DNA from: a virus
Virus record (IMG/VR): IMGVR_UViG_3300046413_001407
Coordinates: 1 to 22,701 of that record
Direction: 5' to 3' (one strand)
Length of the DNA: 22,701 nucleotides
This document shows positions 9,116-14,807 of the stretch, piece after piece. A model generated the notes under the pieces. It had not been told where the DNA came from, did not search any database, and saw nothing but the letters and a program-made list of their open reading frames with translations. The stretch's first letter is position 1. Every line of letters starts with the position of its first letter. A program made the translations under genes and the position numbers.

Positions 9116-9856
9116 CTAACAAATTTCCGTTATTCCAATCGTACAATCAAATACATCTCCAAAGCTCTGATCCTCTGCTTTGGCTGATAGTTGATTTATA
9201 TATAAACCTGATATTTGTATTTGCCTTCTTGCTAAAATATATCGATCCCTCAATGGTGTTCTATTGAAATTACATAATAGATATCCATCTTTAGTTTTTG
9301 GCTCAAAAGTATAGTGAGAACCTAAGACTACAAAATCCTTATGATCCGGTGAATTTAATAATGGGCCATTAATTTCCGCTGAGGCATAGATACCCTCCCT
9401 CATTTCTTTCGCCAAAAGGACGGGGTCTTCATTATATATTTTTATTGTTTTTGAAACCAGTAAGCTTTTAAGTTTATCGTAATGCTTATTAATTACGTCA
9501 GGAGTAATGCTATATCCATACAATTCATCCCTACGTAAGTAACGATTAAACTCATCCTCTACTTTGTTCGGTATCAACATTAGGGCATCTTCCATCTTGG
9601 ATATATATCCCCCATGTTCCTGACTATCAGCCTCATCTATATGAGAAACAAACACAACTTTTACATTGCATAAGTAGGCTCTGGGTCTCATTCCACCAGT
9701 TAAGGGCTTAGCTTCTTCGCAGATGACTGCGCCAAAGGGAGTCTCCCTGGCTTCATTTCCATAGTTGGGATAAAACCTAAGTCCTACTTTATTTGTGAGT
9801 ATATCACAAAGAGCAAATTCTAGTTCGCGCTTTGGTTCATGGTAAACCTCAATCAT
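9116..9856 (-). CDS. Unrecognised head-tail or tail-completion protein
   Basis: The protein is 246 residues from ATG at 9856, which forms an ATGA overlap with the stop of the FII-like gene. The open frame reaches 9889, but that extension lies inside the neighbour. The N-terminus MIEVYHEPKRELEF leads into a mixed alpha/beta domain with FGAVICEEAKP and MRPRAYLCNVKVVFVSHIDEAD. A charged helical middle and a C-terminal beta-rich part follow (residues 165-246). In lambda the genes between FII and the tube protein V are Z and U (tail completion and terminator), so a tail-terminator or completion role is a positional inference. The N-terminal part has the look of a U-type domain; the C-terminal part has no counterpart I know. 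Confidence 0.6.
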   Translation of the reverse strand: MIEVYHEPKRELEFALCDILTNKVGLRFYPNYGNEARETPFGAVICEEAKPLTGGMRPRAYLCNVKVVFVSHIDEADSQEHGGYISKMEDALMLIPNKVEDEFNRYLRRDELYGYSITPDVINKHYDKLKSLLVSKTIKIYNEDPVLLAKEMREGIYASAEINGPLLNSPDHKDFVVLGSHYTFEPKTKDGYLLCNFNRTPLRDRYILARRQIQISGLYINQLSAKAEDQSFGDVFDCTIGITEIC

Positions 9857-10191
9857 AATGGCACAGTAGCTGTGAGTAGACCACCGCAATTAAGTGTGAT
9901 TAAATCAGTTCCATCATCATCAACTCTACCAACTCTCATTCTTATAGTTTCTCCATTTTGAGTCATAGTCAGCTTAGACCCTTTACTAATATTATTCTCA
10001 ACAAAATCATCTCTCTTGATAAATATTGTAGTATCATTATCCTCTGCTTTTCCCCCAACTATTCGTCTATCAAACTTACTGACTGGGTCTGCTATTACTT
10101 TTATTGGTGTTGAGCCGAAGTACGCAATTTCCCCCATTTGATCCATAGCTGGATTAGATGATAAATCCATAGCCTGATTAAAGATACTCAT
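9853..10191 (-). CDS. gpFII-like head-tail connector
   Basis: The start ATG at 10191 (MSIFNQAMDL) lies 14 bases after a GTTGACA box. The frame is open to 10227, but that would place the start upstream of the box. The 112-residue product matches the pattern of lambda gpFII (117 residues): a short N-terminal helix, a GSTPIKVIADPVSKFD strand region, TTIFIKRDDFVEN, then KGSKLTM and VGRVDDDGTDLITL, comparable with gpFII's LFVRTDEV, RGDTLTI and DRVSPDDGG segments. gpFII-type proteins plug the head after packaging and provide the tail attachment site. Position after the capsid gene agrees. It ends in ATGA with the next gene. Confidence 0.7.
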   Translation of the reverse strand: MSIFNQAMDLSSNPAMDQMGEIAYFGSTPIKVIADPVSKFDRRIVGGKAEDNDTTIFIKRDDFVENNISKGSKLTMTQNGETIRMRVGRVDDDGTDLITLNCGGLLTATVPL

Positions 10192-10205
10192 ATAATAGAG
10201 ATATG

Positions 10206-10212
10206 TGTCAAC
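10206..10212 (-). promoter_or_regulatory. GTTGACA box before FII-like gene
   Basis: GTTGACA on the minus strand, 14 bases before ATG 10191. It lies in the roughly 80-base gap after the capsid gene, just after a T-run. It decides the FII start. Confidence 0.6.
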
Positions 10213-10263
10213 AAAAAGGGCCGTCATAAGACGACCCCATTTGAGTGGTGTGGAAAGTTTGTT

Positions 10264-10273
10264 ACCCGCGGGT
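10264..10273. repeat. Ten-base GC palindrome at capsid gene stop
   Basis: ACCCGCGGGT is a perfect palindrome that includes the last bases of the capsid stop codon region. It sits inside a looser hairpin (GGAAGT on one side, ACTTTCC on the other) and is GC-rich in an AT-rich gap. It could stabilise the capsid mRNA end or be a weak pause site; chance cannot be excluded. Confidence 0.35.
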
Positions 10274-11316
10274 TACTTCCAAGATATGGAGTTCTTCGAA
10301 CCTGCAGCAGCAAAGTTAGCTAAACAACCAGCATTTTGATTGATAACTTTTTCTGCAGTATGATGGCGAACGCGAACCATGTCTCCACGACGTGGTTCAG
10401 AGCGGTAAGTTTCAGTTGTGAATAATCCAGTACCATCCTTTTGCCAAACAAAAGTACGACCTGCACCACCACCAGAAACTTCTCCTCCAGTAACATCGCC
10501 AACCCAGATAGTATCATTATTCCAAATTGGTTTAAGAACAGCACCAGATGCATTTCGCTTGGAAGTGTCATGATGCTGAGTAGCGATATAAACATTTTGA
10601 AGTCTAAAGTGCTTTGCGATGTCTTGTTCGTTAACAAGCTTGTATCCAACTCCGCTACCAAGTGAACCAAAAAGGAAAGTGTTTAGCTTGCCTGTACGAC
10701 GAATATGGTTCCAGGTATTCTGACCAATAACCATAGTATTTGGAATTTCACCTCTCTTGGTGCATTCCTTCATCATATCCATGAATAAAATAGCATAGTC
10801 AGAAGTATCTAAAGCTGCAGTTGTTCCAACGGCATTGGTAGTATGATAAGGAGAAGTAGTTCCTGTTGCATCAATATTGTTAGTCCAAATGTTGGTTTGA
10901 ACACCTGTATCAACTCCGCATCCCATTGCATCAAAAACTCTTTTTTCATAATCAAGTTTCATTGTACGCATGATGAGCTTAGAAGTAAGAACTTCTACAT
11001 CAAAGAACTTTGCATAGTCACGAACAATGACATCGTCAATTCGCTCTTCCATACCACGATCAAGTGCTTCGTAGGTATCAGTATCAAACTTACGAGTAGT
11101 TTCGTTATAAGTACCAGTTGGGCCTCTGAGAGTAGAGTCTGCTTTTAATAGCTCTCCTCCATCTCCAATTTTAATCTTCGGGAAGATACCAGCTCTGGCA
11201 TCCACGGGAAGGACTGGAAAAATTTTCTCAGCAAAGAGTAATTTATCAGTGCGCGCTGCTTCTTCTACAAAGGCATTTAGATCGTGCCTGATTACTGCGT
11301 GTGTATTTCTGTACAT
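10273..11316 (-). CDS. Major capsid protein, lambda gpE type
   Basis: At 347 residues this is close to lambda gpE (341). It forms the icosahedral shell in the HK97 fold. Typical landmarks are the N-terminal arm with FPVLPVDARAGIFPKI near residue 33, a RGMEERIDD segment near 92 followed by the long spine-helix region, TMVIGQNTWNHIRRTGKL near 197 (the A-domain motif of the E family), and the C-terminal WQKDGTGLFTTETYRSEPRRGDMVRV region followed by a conserved hydrophilic end. It directly follows the decoration-protein gene, as in lambda D-E. No Shine-Dalgarno sequence or GTTGACA box precedes the ATG at 11316, only an A/T-rich leader of about 20 bases. Identification is firm. Confidence 0.93.
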   Translation of the reverse strand: MYRNTHAVIRHDLNAFVEEAARTDKLLFAEKIFPVLPVDARAGIFPKIKIGDGGELLKADSTLRGPTGTYNETTRKFDTDTYEALDRGMEERIDDVIVRDYAKFFDVEVLTSKLIMRTMKLDYEKRVFDAMGCGVDTGVQTNIWTNNIDATGTTSPYHTTNAVGTTAALDTSDYAILFMDMMKECTKRGEIPNTMVIGQNTWNHIRRTGKLNTFLFGSLGSGVGYKLVNEQDIAKHFRLQNVYIATQHHDTSKRNASGAVLKPIWNNDTIWVGDVTGGEVSGGGAGRTFVWQKDGTGLFTTETYRSEPRRGDMVRVRHHTAEKVINQNAGCLANFAAAGSKNSISWK

Positions 11317-11336
11317 AGCTTAAATTATTTAATTGA

Positions 11337-11705
11337 TTAAAGTACTACTCTTACGAACTCGTCTACAGCAGCAGAGGCTTCGAGCGCGGTTCCAAATACG
11401 GTTCCCGTAGCTCCATTACCTGCTGCGACTCCTCCAGCGATTGCCTTTACGTTTCCACCAACTGATATTGAGTGTGTTGTGTTACCGCCTGTTTTCACCA
11501 AAACAATACCACCAGCACTTAAGAGTTGAATATCAACGGGACGATCACTTTCAGCCTGACTAACATCTTGTAAAGCGACACCAATTACATTCGCAACAGT
11601 GACGAGTTTCTTTGCGGTTCCATCAGTATGTATTTCAACGAGTTGTCCCATCTCAATGACTTCGCTGCCCTTTACTGGTAAAGAAATTACTCCATTATGA
11701 TTCAT
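11337..11705 (-). CDS. Capsid decoration protein, DUF2190/gpD-like
   Basis: This 122-residue protein sits between protease/scaffold and major capsid protein, the slot of lambda gpD. It is rich in Gly, Ala, Val and Thr and beta-stranded: VKGSEVIEMGQLVEIHTDGTAKKL, then VIGVALQDV near residue 41, a GGIVLVKTGGN segment near 66, and a C-terminal EASAAVDEFVRVVL. This is the layout of DUF2190-type small phage proteins, which bind the outside of the shell. An AAGGA Shine-Dalgarno sequence lies nine bases before ATG 11705, a clear contrast with genes that use the GTTGACA box. The assignment to decoration is by family look and position. Confidence 0.75.
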   Translation of the reverse strand: MNHNGVISLPVKGSEVIEMGQLVEIHTDGTAKKLVTVANVIGVALQDVSQAESDRPVDIQLLSAGGIVLVKTGGNTTHSISVGGNVKAIAGGVAAGNGATGTVFGTALEASAAVDEFVRVVL

Positions 11706-11717
11706 ATTATAATTCCT

Positions 11718-12341
11718 TTAGTTTCCGTAAACACCTGAAGAATGTAACCATTCTGTATGTGCACGAGGGTTATCATTAACAGCACTGCGAATTGCTTCGT
11801 TTGGATCATTTGAATCCAAGGAAGCTTGTTGAATGCTAAATTGAAAAGAACCTTCTTCAGATGGTGTTCCAAAAAGATGTTCAACTGCAGATGATGGTAA
11901 AGCTTCAACTCCACCCATTTCAATCGCATCTTGAAGGTTTTCATTTTCAAACTTAAGCTCTTGGTTTTCAGCCATGAGCTCTTCAAATTTCATTTCAACC
12001 TCGTCCATAATAGCTTGCTCAGAAATTTCTTGCTCAGCGGCTAATGCGCCTTCTGCTTTGGATTCAAGGTAAGTCAACGCATCATTGATTGACTCATACT
12101 GTTCAGGCTCGCCTTCATACGCTGGTTCAAGATCAGCATCTTCATACTCACCTTCATCTTCATATTCAGCTTCTTCATAGGAATCATCCTCATAAGAATC
12201 TTCTTCATAACTATCATCAGATAAGTTATCAGAAATTGCTTCCTCGAGATCACCTTGAAAATTCTCAAGACCAGAAAGCCTATCATTAATCGCGCCAAGG
12301 AGCTCGGCTACATCCTGTTGGTCAGTATCGGGTTCGTTCAT
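11718..12341 (-). CDS. Putative nested scaffold protein from internal start
   Basis: Met165 of the protease gene (ATG 12341, MNEPDTDQQD) lies exactly 14 bases after GTTGACA, the same box and distance seen at true gene starts nearby. It lies just past the end of the protease domain and before the acidic and coiled-coil part. A product from here would be 207 residues, strongly acidic: a free scaffold in the same frame. Lambda makes Nu3 scaffold in this way from within gene C. The 30 bases around this ATG resemble those around ATG 22121 closely (both begin AAAGTTGACA and have the same spacing). The nested product is an inference. Confidence 0.5.
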   Translation of the reverse strand: MNEPDTDQQDVAELLGAINDRLSGLENFQGDLEEAISDNLSDDSYEEDSYEDDSYEEAEYEDEGEYEDADLEPAYEGEPEQYESINDALTYLESKAEGALAAEQEISEQAIMDEVEMKFEELMAENQELKFENENLQDAIEMGGVEALPSSAVEHLFGTPSEEGSFQFSIQQASLDSNDPNEAIRSAVNDNPRAHTEWLHSSGVYGN

Positions 12342-12833
12342 ATTATAATTATTGTTGTCAACTTTGGTTTCAAACATTCCATCTGGATTGGCTGCTGGAT
12401 CAGCAACTAAGTCCACCGAAATTATTCGTTTGCATCTTGCTAGAGTTTTTCCACCTTTTGCTTCTTTATCGCCTTGGAACGCAACAGAAAGTCCTATCTG
12501 TCCTGGCATCGTAGCTATCTGCTCCATTGTTTGAGCATAATCTTTGTGGTGTTTTAATAAATTTAAATCGCCCTTCAGTTTGTTTCCCTGAATGCTAAAA
12601 TTGTTTATATATCCAAATACAGCCTCCACCCCACTGCGATGATTAAGCTTTGCTTTAATCCCAGGAGAAGAAGCGGCTTCCATAGATGTCTTTAATTGTG
12701 CGAGAGTAACATCATCCACTTCAAGGCCATGACCACGAGCATCACCCATTGTGATTAGTGAGACATCTTTAATCACTCCTTCATCTGAATCTATTCTTCC
12801 ATCTATAGCATTAAACTGTAATACATCTTCCAT
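11718..12833 (-). CDS. Prohead protease fused to acidic scaffold
   Basis: This 371-residue protein has two parts. Residues 1-155 look like the HK97-type (U35/S78) prohead serine protease: KLNHRSG gives the likely catalytic His65, GLSVAF the likely Ser116, and SVDLVADPAANPDG the usual closing block. Residues 165-250 are strongly acidic, with repeated S-Y-E-E/D units. About 250-310 is a Glu-rich coiled coil, and the last 60 residues form a mixed tail (SFQFSIQQ, HTEWLHSSG). A protease with scaffold in one reading frame recalls lambda C/Nu3. The protease cleaves scaffold and itself before packaging. ATG 12833 lies 15 bases after a GTTGACA box. Domain assignment of the first part is good; the scaffold role of the second is inferred. 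Confidence 0.85.
   Translation of the reverse strand: MEDVLQFNAIDGRIDSDEGVIKDVSLITMGDARGHGLEVDDVTLAQLKTSMEAASSPGIKAKLNHRSGVEAVFGYINNFSIQGNKLKGDLNLLKHHKDYAQTMEQIATMPGQIGLSVAFQGDKEAKGGKTLARCKRIISVDLVADPAANPDGMFETKVDNNNYNMNEPDTDQQDVAELLGAINDRLSGLENFQGDLEEAISDNLSDDSYEEDSYEDDSYEEAEYEDEGEYEDADLEPAYEGEPEQYESINDALTYLESKAEGALAAEQEISEQAIMDEVEMKFEELMAENQELKFENENLQDAIEMGGVEALPSSAVEHLFGTPSEEGSFQFSIQQASLDSNDPNEAIRSAVNDNPRAHTEWLHSSGVYGN
12356..12362 (-). promoter_or_regulatory. GTTGACA box inside the protease gene
   Basis: GTTGACA on the minus strand, 14 bases before the internal ATG at 12341. In the protease frame it reads V-D-N, so it is coding sequence as well. Bases next to the ATG read TATAAT. Confidence 0.55.
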
Positions 12834-12848
12834 TTATATATTTTATTA

Positions 12849-12855
12849 TGTCAAC
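12849..12855 (-). promoter_or_regulatory. GTTGACA box before protease gene
   Basis: GTTGACA on the minus strand, 15 bases before ATG 12833; this is the only copy with 15 rather than 14. Its TGA is also the stop codon of the upstream 165-residue gene. Confidence 0.55.
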
Positions 12856-13348
12856 GAAGGTACTTCGCATAAGGGTTGTTAATGATAGCCCACTTTGGCA
12901 TTGCTGCTTTCGATCCTTTGAATACTTTTTGCAAAACTTTTGATACACCTGACCTTTTAGTCTTTAATCGCTCACCACCCCTTCCATCTTTTATGGTTAT
13001 TGGGTTTCCTTTTTTATCTAGTACTAATTTTCCACGCTCAGTTGGAAACCTTTTACTCGTACTGTCGTATTCTGATCGCACTACTCCGTGCTTCTTTGCC
13101 TGTTTTCTTTCCCAGTCCAATCGAGCTTTACGCCTCTTTCCGCTCACATCTTGCGGATCTAATATTTTCTCCTGGGGATTCTGTGTTGGATACTTTTCTT
13201 TCACGCTTTTATTATATTTAACACGTGCCTTATCGTACCCCGCAAGTATTTGATGATCTCTAGCCGCTTTATAGTAAGCTCCTGATAAAGCAGTTCCTCC
13301 AGCTATAGCACCAGCTTTCGCTAACCTGTCGTTTTTCTTTTCACTCAT
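12851..13348 (-). CDS. Basic head-module protein with Gly/Ala segment
   Basis: This 165-residue protein is not recognised. It is rich in Lys and Arg throughout. A short Gly/Ala segment near residues 12-26 (AGAIAGGTALSGAYY) follows a charged N-terminus. The rest is hydrophilic, with KRRKARLDWERKQAKKHG near the middle and a C-terminal half that ends PKWAIINNPYAKYLR. It lies directly before the protease and belongs to a run of five basic genes between portal and protease. ATG 13348 overlaps the upstream stop as ATGA and has AGGAAG about eight bases upstream. It may be an internal head protein that binds DNA or is ejected with it; that is inferred from charge, the membrane-like segment and position. 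Confidence 0.65.
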   Translation of the reverse strand: MSEKKNDRLAKAGAIAGGTALSGAYYKAARDHQILAGYDKARVKYNKSVKEKYPTQNPQEKILDPQDVSGKRRKARLDWERKQAKKHGVVRSEYDSTSKRFPTERGKLVLDKKGNPITIKDGRGGERLKTKRSGVSKVLQKVFKGSKAAMPKWAIINNPYAKYLR

Positions 13349-13575
13349 CGTCTTCTTCCTAGTAGCCCTGCTCCCATAAGTAATCCCCCAAGTATCATTT
13401 GAAGTTTACCTTCTTTTTCTAAACGGTCTTTTTTTCGTCCACCCACTTTTCTCCTTATACGAGATAGGGAGTTTCTTCTGACTATAACATTTCTGCCATA
13501 TATCTCAGATAGGTCTGGACTAACCACCCAACCCGGCGGAGGCATCCTCCTAGAAGGCCAGGTGCGAACTTCCAT
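13345..13575 (-). CDS. Small basic protein with C-terminal membrane-like segment
   Basis: This 76-residue protein is of no recognised family. Residues 1-57 are basic and hydrophilic, with a Trp/Pro-rich start (WPSRRMPPPGW) and an arginine run (RRNSLSRIRRKVGGRKK). Residues 58-73 (LQMILGGLLMGAGLLG) form one Gly-rich hydrophobic segment, closed by RRR. That plan, basic body plus glycine-zipper-like helix plus basic end, recurs in neighbouring genes. The start ATG directly abuts the TAA of the 59-residue gene, and the stop overlaps the next ATG, so all are translated as one coupled set. Confidence 0.6.
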   Translation of the reverse strand: MEVRTWPSRRMPPPGWVVSPDLSEIYGRNVIVRRNSLSRIRRKVGGRKKDRLEKEGKLQMILGGLLMGAGLLGRRR

Positions 13576-13755
13576 TTATCTAAACCTAGCAGGAGTTCTT
13601 GAAGCAAAAACTACATCATTAGGCTTTGAATTGCCTGGATTACCTTGAGGTTTTTGTTCAGCTTGGCGTTCAGCTTGGCGTTTAGCTTGGCGTTCAGCTT
13701 GGCGTTCAGCTTGGCGTTTAGCTTGTTCAGTTTGTTTATTATTGTCTTCGCTCAT
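13576..13755 (-). CDS. 59-residue protein with Q-A-E/K-R repeats
   Basis: This short gene has ATG 13755 overlapping the TAA of the upstream gene (TAATG), and its own TAA is directly followed by the next ATG, so it fits the operon without a gap. After MSEDNNKQTE come six four-residue units, QAKR or QAER with a last QAEQ (residues 11-34). These would form a highly charged single helix with a heptad-free repeat. The C-terminal part is polar (NPGNSKPNDVVFASRTPARFR). It is too short for common length cut-offs but lies exactly between two coupled genes, which is strong support. No family is recognised. Confidence 0.65.
   Translation of the reverse strand: MSEDNNKQTEQAKRQAERQAERQAKRQAERQAEQKPQGNPGNSKPNDVVFASRTPARFR
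13654..13725. repeat. Twelve-base tandem repeat coding Q-A-E/K-R
   Basis: On the minus strand six copies of CAAGCT(G/A)AACGC run in tandem, the last ending in GAACAA. Units differ only at the Glu/Lys codon and at the end. Near-identical DNA suggests recent expansion by slippage. Confidence 0.85.
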
Positions 13756-14807
13756 TAATTATCTAGTATTCTATTTTTAGGTGGTTTTGGTAATATCTTA
13801 TCTACTGCTGGCTTTTTTGGCTTTAATCTTCTTCGCGCGGCACTTTTATAAGCTTCAGTTAATGCCTTCTGGCTCTTATATTTTTTTCCGAGCACAGTGG
13901 CGATGAGTCCAAGTCCTGCTGTTGCTGTAGCTCCTCCAGCCAACATCTTGTCTCTTGAGCTTTTCCTTTCGTGCCAGTACTTACCCCTTCGATCTCTTTT
14001 CTTGCCTGAAGTATGAACCCTTACTGATGAACCCGTTGGGCGGGACATGCGCCAGCCTTTCTTTTTCATCTCGTCTTCAATGGCAAACTCCATAGTGCTT
14101 GTATTGATTTCAGCAAATTTCTTTAATAGCTTTTTACCTTTTTTTGTTTTTGATAAATAAGCTGCTCCTCCCAAAGCCGCTGTAATTGCGGTAGCTGCAG
14201 CTGCATCTTTAAAATGTTGCTTCTCGTAAAATCTTTTGCGTCTCTTGTTTCTTCTCTCTCCCTTAGCTAAATCCCTTAAGTCTCTAACCGCCTCAACGCC
14301 CTTGCGTCCAGTTTTAACATTAGATCGCACTTTTCTATTTACTCTTCTAGCATCATCAAGAAGCTCAAGTGGGTCTCTTTCAAACTCTACCAAACCCTTG
14401 GCGATATTTTTTGCATTCTTTTTTTCATGCACTCGCTGAGTGATTGGATTTTCAAATAAGCGAATTTTTCCTCCAGGTAATTTATTTAAAGCTTTTCTCC
14501 ATTTTGGATATGATCTTTTTTCCCTCACTAAAATTTTAGATGCCGCTCTTTTACTTCTTTGTCTAGCAACCCTTCGTTTTGCTTTTGCTTTTGGTGATCT
14601 ATCTAAAGGAGAATATTGAAAACTCTCATCAATCTTTTTTACCAAAGGAGTTGTCTTTTTAGCCAATTCAGCAATAGGCTTGACCTGCTTGCGTAATTGA
14701 TAGCCGCCCGCAATAGCTCCTGCGGCACCTAGTCCCCCAAGTGCGCTTAAGCCCAATCCAGCCTTACGAATTGTTTTCTCTTCTTCCTTTTCTTTTTTCG
14801 ATTCCAT
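13755..14807 (-). CDS. Basic head-module protein with three Gly/Ala segments
   Basis: This 350-residue protein is not recognised. It is very rich in Lys and Arg. Three short hydrophobic Gly/Ala segments lie at about 16-36 (GLGLSALGGLGAAGAIAGGY), 201-218 (DAAAATAITAALGGAAYL) and 288-307 (KMLAGGATATAGLGLIATVL), each followed by a basic cluster. Between them are DNA-binding-like stretches such as PKAKAKRRVARQRSKR. Three short motifs with Glu-Phe or Gln-Tyr also stand out: SFQYSP (62-66), LVEFERD (139-145) and TMEFAIED (238-245), with relatives in other head genes. An AGGAT lies close before ATG 14807, which overlaps the 653-residue gene by 44 bases. An ejected or DNA-condensing internal protein is inferred; a structural filler is possible. 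Confidence 0.65.
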   Translation of the reverse strand: MESKKEKEEEKTIRKAGLGLSALGGLGAAGAIAGGYQLRKQVKPIAELAKKTTPLVKKIDESFQYSPLDRSPKAKAKRRVARQRSKRAASKILVREKRSYPKWRKALNKLPGGKIRLFENPITQRVHEKKNAKNIAKGLVEFERDPLELLDDARRVNRKVRSNVKTGRKGVEAVRDLRDLAKGERRNKRRKRFYEKQHFKDAAAATAITAALGGAAYLSKTKKGKKLLKKFAEINTSTMEFAIEDEMKKKGWRMSRPTGSSVRVHTSGKKRDRRGKYWHERKSSRDKMLAGGATATAGLGLIATVLGKKYKSQKALTEAYKSAARRRLKPKKPAVDKILPKPPKNRILDN

